49,598 nt of DNA from UBA2767 sp964194535 (lineage in GTDB: Bacteria > Pseudomonadota > Alphaproteobacteria > Rhizobiales > Methyloligellaceae), in assembly GCA_964194535.1 (NCBI GenBank), contig CAXMMX010000069.1, positions 1 to 49,598 on the forward strand, in the 5' to 3' direction. The notes under the pieces were generated by a model that was not told where the DNA came from, did no database searches, and saw only the letters and a list, made by a program, of their open reading frames with translations. Position numbers and translations under genes: made by a program. This document shows, in pieces, positions 26,193 through 33,660 of the stretch (the first letter of the stretch is position 1; each line of letters opens with the position of its first letter).

Positions 26193-26369
26193 ATGTGCGC
26201 TGACCCGAAAATGCAAAGGCTCCTGATGGCCGAACTGCGTGATGAACTGGCCGCGCGCACGGCTGCCCGCAAGTCGGGCATGGAACCAAAACGCTGGCAT
26301 GTGGCTACGCTGGGCATTGCCGCCCCGGTAATTTGCCTTGTGATACTGGTGATCACGCTCGGCATATAA
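26193..26369 (+). CDS. Small hypothetical single-pass membrane protein
   Basis: An ATG-initiated frame of 58 residues lies 31 bp after the previous stop. It has a charged N-terminal half (QRLLMAELRDELAARTAARK) and one C-terminal helix (GIAAPVICLVILVITLGI) that reaches the last residue. Amphipathic start plus a terminal membrane segment is typical of real small membrane proteins. No good Shine-Dalgarno sequence is seen. I do not recognise the family. Confidence 0.5.
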   Translation: MCADPKMQRLLMAELRDELAARTAARKSGMEPKRWHVATLGIAAPVICLVILVITLGI

Positions 26370-26474
26370 CCCTTACGCTTGACTTGGGCCGGGTCATCAA
26401 CAAATATCCGGCCAAATTCTGGTAAGGCTTGGATTTATCGAGCCGCCGCCCTGCACATGATCAACTTTTTGTTC

Positions 26475-26505
26475 CGCGCTACCGGCTATCGCCTATTTGA
26501 GCGCG
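26475..26505 (+). repeat. Short hairpin repeat, copy 1
   Basis: A 6-bp outer stem CGCGCT/AGCGCG encloses the 19-nt core ACCGGCTATCGCCTATTTG. Inside the core, GGC and GCC can pair around TATC. This is one of six copies of a family described in the findings. Confidence 0.75.
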
Positions 26506-26578
26506 ACAAGAAAATTATCGGGAGGCAGGGGGGTTCCCATCCGTCAGCGAGTGTTCGCCCACGGGTGGTTTTTGTGTT

Positions 26579-26607
26579 GCGCTATCGGCTATCGCCTGTT
26601 TGAGCGC
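26579..26607 (+). repeat. Short hairpin repeat, copy 2
   Basis: A GCGCT/AGCGC stem encloses the core ATCGGCTATCGCCTGTTTG, with the same inner GGC/GCC pairing. It lies 17 bases before the start of the small cysteine-containing gene ahead of ffh. Confidence 0.75.
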
Positions 26608-26623
26608 GGTTTGGGGAAGCGAA

Positions 26624-26809
26624 ATGGCTGAAGAGCTTAAAATAGAAGATTGCATCAACAATGCCTGCCCCTTGTCGGGCAAGCCCGTGAGCGCGGACTC
26701 GCTCATGTTTTACCGCGGCAAGACCATTGGATTTTGCAATCCGGGCTGCCGCGACAAGTTCTTGAAAGCTTCCGCATCGTTCGATGATCTGATCGACAAG
26801 GGCAAATAG
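26624..26809 (+). CDS. Small TRASH/YHS-like metal-binding protein
   Basis: A 61-residue protein from the ATG at 26624 (a further-upstream in-frame start at 26600 lies within the repeat). It reads ENACPLSGKPVSADSLMFYRGKTIGFCNPGCRDKFLKAS-like, with Cys residues in NACPLSGKPV and GFCNPGCRDKF: the C-x3-C pair after an aromatic residue and the FCNPGCRDKF pattern fit YHS/TRASH metal-binding modules. It ends five bases before ffh and probably shares its transcript. Which metal it binds, if any, is unknown. Confidence 0.72.
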   Translation: MAEELKIEDCINNACPLSGKPVSADSLMFYRGKTIGFCNPGCRDKFLKASASFDDLIDKGK

Positions 26810-26814
26810 GCGCC

Positions 26815-28299
26815 ATGTTTGAAACACTCTCAGATCGCCTCACCGGCATATTCGACAAACTCACCGGCCGGGGTGCGCTTAGCGAGGCCGATGTGGCCGA
26901 GGCGATGCGCGAGGTACGCCGCGCGCTGCTCGAAGCGGACGTGGCGCTGGAAGTGGTGCGCGGCTTCATCGACACCGTGCAGGAAAAGGCCATCGGCCAC
27001 GAAGTCCTGAAATCCATTACGCCCGGCCAGCAGGTGATCAAGATCGTCAATGACGAACTTGTGGCCATGCTCGGCGATGAGGCGGTTGGCATCGATCTCA
27101 AGGCCAAGGCGCCGGTGCCGATCATGCTCGTGGGCCTGCAGGGTTCGGGCAAGACCACGACCTGCGCCAAGATCGCCTTCAGGCTTTTAAAGCGGAACAA
27201 GAAAAAACTCTTGATGGCCTCGCTCGACACCAGCCGCCCGGCAGCCCAGGAACAGCTGCGCGTGCTCGGTGAGCAGGTCGAGGTGGACACGCTGCCCATC
27301 AAAAAGGGGCAGGACCCGCTCCAGATCACCCGGCGCGCGATCAAAGAAGCCAGGAATGGCGGATATGACGTTGTCATGCTGGACACCGCCGGGCGTACCC
27401 ACATCGACCAAGAACTGATGGCCGAATCGGCCGCCATTTATAAAATCGCCAAGCCCCATGAGACGCTGCTGGTGGCTGACGCGCTGACCGGTCAGGACGC
27501 GGTGATCCTGGCAAAAAGCTTCGATGAATGCGTGCCGATTACCGGCATCGTGCTGACCCGCGTTGACGGCGACGGGCGCGGCGGCGCGGCGCTGTCCATG
27601 CGCGCGGTGACCGGCAAACCCATCAAGCTCATCGGCACCGGTGAAAAAGTCGACGCGCTGGAAGACTTCCACCCCGACCGCATCGCCAACCGCATTCTCG
27701 GCATGGGCGACGTTGTCTCTCTGGTCGAGAAGGCTGCCGAAACGATCGACGTGGAGAAGGCGGAAAAGATCGCGAAGAAGATGCGCAAGGGCGTATTCGA
27801 TCTGGAGGATCTGTCGGACCAGCTCAAGCAGATGGAGAAGATCGGCGGCATGACCGGCGTGCTCAACATGCTGCCGGGTATCGGCAAAATGAAGAAGCAG
27901 ATCGAGGAAGCTGATCTCGACAACTCCGTGGTCAAACGCCAGCAGGCGATCATCTCCTCCATGACGATGAAAGAGCGCCGCGCGCCGAAACTGCTGAATG
28001 CATCGCGCAAGAAACGTGTTGCGGCTGGGTCCGGCACCACCGTTCAGGACATCAACAAGCTGTTGAAGATGCACCGCACCATGGCGGACATGATGAAGAA
28101 GATGGGCAAGGGCAAGGGCGGCCTCGCAAGCATGTTTGGCGGCGGCGGCGCAATGCCGGAAATGCCGCAAGGCTTCGACCCGGGCGCGGCGCCCCCAGGC
28201 CTTCCTGGAGTGCCGCCGGGTATGCCGCAAGGATTTCCGGGTCTGGGAAGCGGCGGATTGCCGCCGGGACTTCCGGGCCTGCCGGGAAAAAAGAAATGA
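26815..28299 (+). CDS. ffh: Signal recognition particle protein Ffh (SRP54)
   Basis: The 494-residue GTPase has an N domain with four helices, then G1 GLQGSGKTTT, G2 DTSRPAAQEQL, G3 DTAGRTHID, G4 TRVDGDGRGGAA, and the M domain with methionine-rich helices, including MKKMGKGKGGLASMFGGG. The C-terminus is a low-complexity Pro/Gly/Met tail of about 45 residues. Ffh binds SRP RNA (not present here) and signal sequences, and pairs with FtsY in this window. Length is typical of alphaproteobacteria. Confidence 0.97.
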   Translation: MFETLSDRLTGIFDKLTGRGALSEADVAEAMREVRRALLEADVALEVVRGFIDTVQEKAIGHEVLKSITPGQQVIKIVNDELVAMLGDEAVGIDLKAKAPVPIMLVGLQGSGKTTTCAKIAFRLLKRNKKKLLMASLDTSRPAAQEQLRVLGEQVEVDTLPIKKGQDPLQITRRAIKEARNGGYDVVMLDTAGRTHIDQELMAESAAIYKIAKPHETLLVADALTGQDAVILAKSFDECVPITGIVLTRVDGDGRGGAALSMRAVTGKPIKLIGTGEKVDALEDFHPDRIANRILGMGDVVSLVEKAAETIDVEKAEKIAKKMRKGVFDLEDLSDQLKQMEKIGGMTGVLNMLPGIGKMKKQIEEADLDNSVVKRQQAIISSMTMKERRAPKLLNASRKKRVAAGSGTTVQDINKLLKMHRTMADMMKKMGKGKGGLASMFGGGGAMPEMPQGFDPGAAPPGLPGVPPGMPQGFPGLGSGGLPPGLPGLPGKKK

Positions 28300-28354
28300 T
28301 CACTTTTCACGAATGCGAACTCATACGAGATTTAAACAAGAAGGAAATGAACAC

Positions 28355-28960
28355 ATGTCACTGAAAATCAGAATGTCACGGGGCGGGGCGAAAAAACGCC
28401 CCTATTTCCGGATCGTCGTTGCCGATTCCCGCAAGCCGCGTGATGGCCGCTATATCGAGCGCGTCGGCACGTATGACCCGCTGTTGCCGAAAGACCATGA
28501 GGGCCGCGTTACCCTGGTCGAGGACCGGATCAAGCATTGGCTCAGCGTCGGCGCGCGTCCGTCTGACCGCGTGAACCGCTTTCTTGATGCCGCCGGTATC
28601 CTGAAGCGCAAGCCCCGCAACAACCCGCAAAAAGCCCTGCCGGGCCAGAAGCGCCTTGACCGCGAGGACGCCAAGCGCGAGGCGGAGGAAAAAGCCAAGG
28701 AAGAGGCCGCTGCTGCCGCTGCCGCACCAGCCGAGGAAACTCCTGCTGAGGAGGCACCGGCTGAGGCTCCTGCTGAGGACGCGCCTGCCGAAGAGGTTGC
28801 AGCTGAAGCACCCGCAGAAGAAACAGCAGCCGAAGCGCCTGCTGAGGAAGCTGCGGCTGAAGCACCCGCAGAAGAAACAGCAGCCGAAGAGGCCCCTGCC
28901 GAAGAGGCCGCGGCTGAAGAGGCCCCTGCCAAGGACGCCGAAGAAGAAAAGAAGGACTAG
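28355..28960 (+). CDS. rpsP: 30S ribosomal protein S16 with a long Ala/Glu/Pro repeat tail
   Basis: The start at 28355 follows AAGGA by nine bases; the longer open frame upstream is out-of-frame shadow of ffh. Residues 1-85 are standard S16 (LKIRMSRGGAKKRPYFRIVVADSR, GRYIERVGTYDPL, RIKHWLSVGARPSDRVNRFL). Residues 101-201 form an acidic tail of APAEE/TAAEA-type repeats; a 34-nt DNA segment repeats exactly at 28802 and 28856, an 18-codon period. Typical S16 is 80-100 residues; acidic tails on alphaproteobacterial S16 exist but this one is long. The next gene, rimM, encodes the maturation factor for the same 30S subunit. Confidence 0.95.
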   Translation: MSLKIRMSRGGAKKRPYFRIVVADSRKPRDGRYIERVGTYDPLLPKDHEGRVTLVEDRIKHWLSVGARPSDRVNRFLDAAGILKRKPRNNPQKALPGQKRLDREDAKREAEEKAKEEAAAAAAAPAEETPAEEAPAEAPAEDAPAEEVAAEAPAEETAAEAPAEEAAAEAPAEETAAEEAPAEEAAAEEAPAKDAEEEKKD

Positions 28961-28996
28961 GGAGTTTTGGCGCCTTGCATAGACCGGTGAGAGGCA

Positions 28997-29521
28997 ATGC
29001 CGGATGAAGACGCCAAACGCGTTTGTCTGGGCCGCGCCATTGGCGCGCGCGGCCTCAAGGGCGAGGTCCGCATAAAAACTTTTACCCAGGACCCGCTCGC
29101 CATAGGAGCCTATGGACCTTTGCAGGATGAAGCGCGTACGCGCCAGTTCGAAATATCTAATGTACAAACAGCAAAGGATGGCGTCATCGCGCGGCTGAAG
29201 GGCATCTCCACCCGCGAGGAGGCTGACGCGCTCAAGGGGGTCGAATTTTATGTGGACCGCGACCGGCTGCCCGATGTTGAGGACGACTCCACGTTCTATT
29301 TTGAAGACCTTATCGGGCTGGTGGCGATCGACGAAAACGGTTCCGCGCTCGGCCAGGTCGTCGCGGTGCAGAATTTCGGCGCGGGTGATCTGCTGGAAGT
29401 CCGCCCGGCCACCGGCGGCACCACCGTGCTGGTGCCCTTTACCCGGGAGATCGTACCCGACATCGACAAACAGGCCGGCTGGTTGCTTATGCTTGCCCCA
29501 GAGGGGATATTCGAGGACTAG
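28997..29521 (+). CDS. rimM: Ribosome maturation factor RimM
   Basis: The 174-residue protein has the N-terminal RimM barrel (VCLGRAIGARGLKGEVRIKTFT) and the C-terminal PRC-barrel (FYFEDLIGLVAIDENGSALGQVVAVQNFGAGDLLEV, then VLVPFTREIVPDID). RimM binds S19 and helps late 30S head assembly. It sits 36 bp after rpsP and in most relatives is directly followed by trmD; here a broken cyclase gene separates them by 1.4 kb. Length matches the family. Confidence 0.95.
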   Translation: MPDEDAKRVCLGRAIGARGLKGEVRIKTFTQDPLAIGAYGPLQDEARTRQFEISNVQTAKDGVIARLKGISTREEADALKGVEFYVDRDRLPDVEDDSTFYFEDLIGLVAIDENGSALGQVVAVQNFGAGDLLEVRPATGGTTVLVPFTREIVPDIDKQAGWLLMLAPEGIFED

Positions 29522-29591
29522 GTTCAGGACCGGTTTTTGCCTGGCCTCTTCTTAAGGGCCGGCATGGCTGAAGAGTTGGAGAGAGTTCCCC

Positions 29592-30839
29592 ATGCCCAGA
29601 CGCCGGGTATTTGCCGCCAGCAACCACTAGCATCGCTCTTCCTGGATAGGCAGACTGGCAGAGTTCGCCGAATTGGGAACCCGGAGCTACCCGCCGCTGA
29701 TCCGCCGCCGGCTGATGATCGTCAATGTGATGGCGTATATGATCGCCATTTTCTCCCTTTTCTATTCTGTCCTGTTCGCGCTCTACGGCCTGGAGACCTA
29801 TCTCTCGCTCGTGATCGTGAATCTCGTTCTGGTTGGGGTCGCGCTGCTGGCGCCCCTCACGCACCGTGTCAGCGATATTTGTGCAGCGCTCATTATCGCC
29901 GCGGCGGAATATGTTGCCCTGTTCTTCTTCGTGCGTACGCTGGGACACGATTCGGGCATCCAGATCAACTACATGGTCGCCGCTGCTATCCCCTTCGCCA
30001 TCTTCGGCCTGTCGCGCCTGTGGCTTGTCATCGCCGCCATTGCGACGGGTCTGATGCTGCATCTGGCGGTCTGGTTCCTGTATCCTTCCCAGAGCGCGCT
30101 TATCGCGCCGGACCCGGCCCTTCTCAACAATCTCTATATCTCTTCGGTCGTGACGACCGGCTGTATCATTTCTGTCATCGTGCTCTACGCCTTCTCGCTG
30201 GCTGACGATGCACGCGCGGAAGCCGACGCACTTCTTGCCAACATGCTGCCTGAAAGCATCGCCGAACGGCTGAAAGCCAACCCCGGAGACTTGCTGGCCG
30301 ACAATGTGGCGAATGCGTCGGTGCTGTTTACCGACCTTGTCGGCTTTACGCCGCTGTCGCGTAAGCTTGGGGCCGAGCATACGGTCACCCTGCTGGATGA
30401 AATCATTTCTCAGTTTGACTCCATAGCCGCGCACCATGGCGTTAAGAAAATCAAGACCATTGCCGATGGCTATATGGCGGTCGCGGGCGTCACCGTTCCG
30501 CTCACCGACCATTAAGCGAGGCTGGCGCTTGAGTTGCCCGTCGTGGTCGAGCGGATGTCGCGTGAACGAGATATGGATTTGCAAATAAGGATCGGCATGA
30601 CCAGCGGGCCGGTCATGGCGGGGGTGATTGGCGCCGACAGGTTTTCCTATGATGTCTGGGGAGAGACGGTCAATCTGGCCTCGCGGTTAGAGACCCATGG
30701 CCTGCCGGGGCAGGTTCATGTATCGGGGGAAGTGAAACGCGCGCTTGGTAAGAAATTCCACTTCGAGCCGCGCGGGCGTATTGAGATCAAGGGCGTCGGG
30801 CATCTTGAAATCTGGATGCTGAAGCATGAGAACACATAA
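29592..30839 (+). pseudogene. Class III adenylate/guanylate cyclase with N-terminal membrane domain, two in-frame stops
   Basis: One reading frame carries an ATG at 29592 with GGAGAG nine bases upstream, a TAG at 29628-29630, a long open part to a TAA at 30513-30515, and then coding sequence to 30839. No frame change is needed; only two stop codons interrupt it. The product would have about six membrane helices (residues 35-195), then the cyclase domain: VLFTDLVGFTPLSRKL with the metal-binding Asp, KIKTIADGYMAVAG with the second Asp, then, after the TAA, RIGMTSGPVMAGVIGA and YDVWGETVNLASRLE with the transition-state Asn and Arg. The stop splits the catalytic domain. It could be a genuine pseudogene, a sequencing error, or a readthrough gene; a TTG at 29673 could start a shorter form. 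Confidence 0.8.
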
Positions 30840-30945
30840 TATCCCGGTTGGGTCCGTGCCTTCGGTCCGTGTCTTCGTAGGGATTTCGGTATGTTATGGA
30901 AATTTCGAATTTCCCGCGAAAGCGAGAATCCACTTATGATTGCCC

Positions 30946-31647
30946 ATGACCAATCCCTGGACCGCCTATATTCTCACTATCCTGCCCGAAACATTCCCCG
31001 GGCCGCTCGGGGCCAGCCTGATTGGCACGGGCCTTGAGCGGGGTGTATGGGCGCTAGATGTGATCGACATTCGTGATTTTGCATCAGACAAGCACCGCTC
31101 GGTCGACGACACGCCTGCAGGGGGTGGCCCCGGCATGGTGATGCGGGCCGATGTAGCGGGGCCGGCACTTGACGCCGCGCTGGAGAAATCTCCCGATGCG
31201 CCGCTGATCTACCTTTCCCCGCGCGGAAAACCGCTCACCCAGGCAAGGGTGCGCGAACTCTCAGCAGGCCCCGGCGTGTCTGTGCTGTGCGGGCGTTTCG
31301 AGGGGCTGGACCAGCGCGTACTGGACGCGCGCGACATTGAAGAAATCTCTATTGGCGATTACGTGCTTGCCGGCGGTGAAGTGGCGGCCTGCGTGCTCAT
31401 CGAGACATGCGTACGGTTGCTGCCCGGTGTCATTGGCGATGCGGCTTCGCTTGAATCTGAAAGTTTCGAGCAGGGCCTGCTGGAATATCCTCACTACACG
31501 CGCCCGCGCAAATGGGAGGGTCTTGAGATGCCCGATGTTCTGCTGTCGGGCGATCACAAGAAAATCGCCGCGTGGCGGCGCGAAATGTCCGAGAAAATCA
31601 CGCGCGAGAGGCGGCCTGATTTGTGGTCGAAACGTAACAAGCCCTGA
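30946..31647 (+). CDS. trmD: tRNA (guanosine(37)-N1)-methyltransferase
   Basis: The start at 30946 gives 233 residues. SPOUT/TrmD signatures are present: ILTILPETFPGPLG, DDTPAGGGPGMVMRAD, IYLSPRGKPLTQ, LCGRFEGLDQRVLD, and the trefoil knot SIGDYVLAGGEVAACVLIE. It methylates N1 of G37 in tRNAs to prevent frameshifting. In most proteobacteria it follows rimM directly; here the cyclase pseudogene intervenes. It is followed by three tandem copies of a hairpin repeat before rplS. Confidence 0.96.
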   Translation: MTNPWTAYILTILPETFPGPLGASLIGTGLERGVWALDVIDIRDFASDKHRSVDDTPAGGGPGMVMRADVAGPALDAALEKSPDAPLIYLSPRGKPLTQARVRELSAGPGVSVLCGRFEGLDQRVLDARDIEEISIGDYVLAGGEVAACVLIETCVRLLPGVIGDAASLESESFEQGLLEYPHYTRPRKWEGLEMPDVLLSGDHKKIAAWRREMSEKITRERRPDLWSKRNKP

Positions 31648-31743
31648 GAAGTCCCGGTGAGACCGACCCTATCGACAAATACCTGTCCTTGCTGTAGTTA
31701 TCGCGGCCAATCGCAAGAGGCGGAGACCTCAGCGGCCATAACT

Positions 31744-31872
31744 GGCCTCATAGTGCCGATAGGCGGTGGGCCAAATATAGAAGTCTGACCTCAAACAGCC
31801 GATAGACGATAGGCCAAATAAAGAAGTCTGGCCTCAAATAGCCGATAGGCGATAGGCCAAATAAAGAAGTCC
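31744..31872 (-). repeat. Three tandem 43-bp copies of the hairpin repeat between trmD and rplS
   Basis: Three 43-bp units run at 31744-31786, 31787-31829 and 31830-31872. In each, a five-base arm (GGCCT, GACCT or GGCCT) and its partner (GGGCC, AGGCC, AGGCC) enclose a 19-nt core that is the reverse complement of the core at 26481-26499, with inner-stem bases swapped. The rest of each unit is an AAATAAAGAAGTCT-type spacer. The array ends 60 bp before the rplS start. Confidence 0.8.
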
Positions 31873-31931
31873 AATCAATAAAAATGGCGAGCGCCGGTTT
31901 CGGCAGCCGCCCTGACGAAAGGTTAGATGCG

Positions 31932-32666
31932 ATGAACATCATCGAAGAGCTCGAAAAAGAGCACCGCGAAGAGCTTGAGGCCAAGCGCCCCATCCCTGAA
32001 TTCGGTCCTGGAGATACGCTTAAAGTTTCCGTCAAGGTGAAGGACGGCGAGCGCGAGCGCGTCCAGATTTATGAGGGCGTTGTTATTGCCCGCGACGGCA
32101 GCGGACTGCATGAGAGCTTTACGGTCCGCAAAATTTCCTACGGCGAAGGCGTGGAACGCGTTTTCCCGGTCCATTCGACGTTGATTGATAATATTGAAGT
32201 CGTGCGCCGCGGCCACGTGCGCCGCGCTAAGCTGTATTATTTGCGCGGACGCCGCGGCAAGTCAGCCCGTATCCCTGAGCGCCGCGATGCGCGCGCCAAG
32301 GGCAAGGCCGCAGCAGCGGCCCGCAAGAAGGCGGCCAAGGAGTTCAAGGGCTTCACCAAGCCCAAGGGCGATGCGGACGATCTTACCCTGATCAAGGGTG
32401 TCGCCGAGGAACTCATCAAGCGCCTGGAAAAGATCGGCGTGACCCAGTTCGAGCAGATTGCCAACTGGACCGACGAAGATATTGCCAATGTGGACGAGGT
32501 GCTGAGCTTCAAGGGCCGTATCGAACGCGAGGACTGGACAAGCCAGGCCAAGGCCCTGATGGCCGAGGTCACTGTTGACGAGGTTCCGGCCGGAGAAGAA
32601 GAAGCCAAAGCCAAGGATGACGTCGATAAAAAAGACGGCAAAAAAGACGCTAAAAAAGAAAAATAG
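31932..32666 (+). CDS. rplS: 50S ribosomal protein L19 fused to a helix-hairpin-helix domain
   Basis: The start at 31932 has GAAAGG upstream. Residues 1-117 are L19 (PEFGPGDTLKVSVKVKDGERERVQIYEGVVIARDG, and RRGHVRRAKLYYLRGRRGKSARI). A basic linker follows, then at residues 149-210 a domain reading DDLTLIKGVAEELIKRLEKIGVTQFEQIA and SFKGRIEREDWTSQAKAL, which resembles the helix-hairpin-helix tail on Rhizobiales L21 and related proteins. The final 35 residues are acidic and lysine-rich. Normal L19 is about 115-130 residues, so half of this 244-residue protein is extension. L19 sits at the 30S-50S interface (bridge B8). Confidence 0.93.
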   Translation: MNIIEELEKEHREELEAKRPIPEFGPGDTLKVSVKVKDGERERVQIYEGVVIARDGSGLHESFTVRKISYGEGVERVFPVHSTLIDNIEVVRRGHVRRAKLYYLRGRRGKSARIPERRDARAKGKAAAAARKKAAKEFKGFTKPKGDADDLTLIKGVAEELIKRLEKIGVTQFEQIANWTDEDIANVDEVLSFKGRIEREDWTSQAKALMAEVTVDEVPAGEEEAKAKDDVDKKDGKKDAKKEK

Positions 32667-32693
32667 GCTTCATCATCCAGGAATTTTTGAAAC

Positions 32694-32722
32694 AGGGCTG
32701 GCGCCCGGGCGCCGGCCCTTTT
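32694..32722 (+). terminator. Terminator after rplS
   Basis: AGGGCTGGCGCC at 32694-32705 pairs with GGCGCCGGCCCT at 32708-32719 with one G-U pair, followed by TTTT. The loop is tight, so the inner pairs probably open. It ends the ffh-to-rplS transcription unit. Confidence 0.75.
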
Positions 32723-33053
32723 CTATTGGTGATTTTTCCTGGCAACCCCTGTATTTGTGCAGTGCAACTTATCATTATTGTGCGGCGCATTCATTGATAT
32801 GGGGCTGGATACTGCGTCATCCTGCCACAGAAACATTGGTATAACACGTTAATATAATGCCATTATCTTGCCATATGGTCATGAGAAGCGTGTGTGGTCA
32901 TCAGCACTGGCAAGTCTGATGATGATCTGAAAGCCTTCGATAATTGCTGCACTGCATATATCGTTATGGCGGGCTCAATGTGAGGCCCTGCTGGCCTTGA
33001 GCCAATCAACCAAACCCCCAAAAAAAACATCAACAATAAATGAAGGACAAGAA
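32723..33053. other. Intergenic stretch without a recognised gene
   Basis: Frames here are short and lack ribosome sites. The part from about 32830 to 32960 is AT-rich and may hold the promoter of the CHAP-like gene. An AAGGA seven bases before 33054 marks that gene's start. Nothing else is supported. Confidence 0.5.
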
Positions 33054-33533
33054 ATGAGATTTATCTCGGCCAGTTTTCTGGCGATATTTTCGCTCGGCGT
33101 AGCGTTCAGCGCGCCGGCGCAAGCCAACATCTGTGCGTTTCCCTGCTTCGATGGAGCTTCAGCAAGTTCCGGGACAAGCGGGTTCAGCGGTGGCGGATCT
33201 GGCGCCGTGACGGTTGCCCGCCGTTACCTGGGCGGCAACCCGACCGGGCGCAGCCGTCTGTGGTGTGCCCATTTCATGAATCTGGTGGAGCGCAAGCTCG
33301 GCCGTAGCGGGACCGGTTCCGGAATGGCGCGCTCATATGCGAGCTATGGCCGGCGTGTCTCAAACCCGCGTCCAGGTGATATTGCCGTTCTGCGGCGCAG
33401 GGGCGGCGGTCATGTCGGCTACGTGATATCGGTATCGGACAGCAAAGTCCGGCTTATCTCCGGCAATCACGGCAGAAAGGTTGGCATTGGCAGCTATCTC
33501 CGCTCGCGGGTGATTGCATTTGTCAGGCCATAA
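33054..33533 (+). CDS. Exported CHAP/NlpC-P60-like (TIGR02594-type) hydrolase
   Basis: The start at 33054 has AAGGA seven bases upstream; 159 residues. A signal peptide ends near APAQA (residue 24). After a Gly/Ser-rich linker the catalytic part reads RSRLWCAHFMNLVERKLGRSGTGSGMARSYASYGRRV, with Cys71 as the probable nucleophile, then NPRPGDIAVLRRRGGGHVGYVISV with His120. This is the order of the CHAP/TIGR02594 cysteine hydrolases that cleave peptidoglycan peptides. A terminator follows 41 bp after the stop. Its substrate is inference. Confidence 0.82.
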   Translation: MRFISASFLAIFSLGVAFSAPAQANICAFPCFDGASASSGTSGFSGGGSGAVTVARRYLGGNPTGRSRLWCAHFMNLVERKLGRSGTGSGMARSYASYGRRVSNPRPGDIAVLRRRGGGHVGYVISVSDSKVRLISGNHGRKVGIGSYLRSRVIAFVRP

Positions 33534-33574
33534 CGGCAAAAACCGAAAAAAAAGAATACAATAATAAGCACCTG

Positions 33575-33602
33575 ACGGCCGCCTCCGGGCGGCCGTTTTT
33601 TT
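33575..33602 (+). terminator. Rho-independent terminator after the CHAP-like gene
   Basis: ACGGCCGCC at 33575-33583 and GGCGGCCGT at 33588-33596 form a perfect 9-bp stem with a TCCG tetraloop, followed by seven T residues. Confidence 0.9.
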
Positions 33603-33660
33603 CAGCTCAGGACTATGCCATACGCGATGATGGCACCGTCGTTCTCGAGGGCGATGCGGT

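Noticed and set aside
29520..29531. AGGTTCAGGACC, same as part of the IS5-type end at 49446
   Set aside because: Twelve bases match by chance fairly often and no second end or transposase remnant is seen here.
30900..30936. Palindrome GGAAATTTCGAATTTCC-like and a REP-like segment before trmD
   Set aside because: The stem is weak or mismatched and too short to support a feature.
32997..33053. Longer N-terminus for the CHAP-like protein
   Set aside because: The signal peptide and AAGGA site place the start at 33054.
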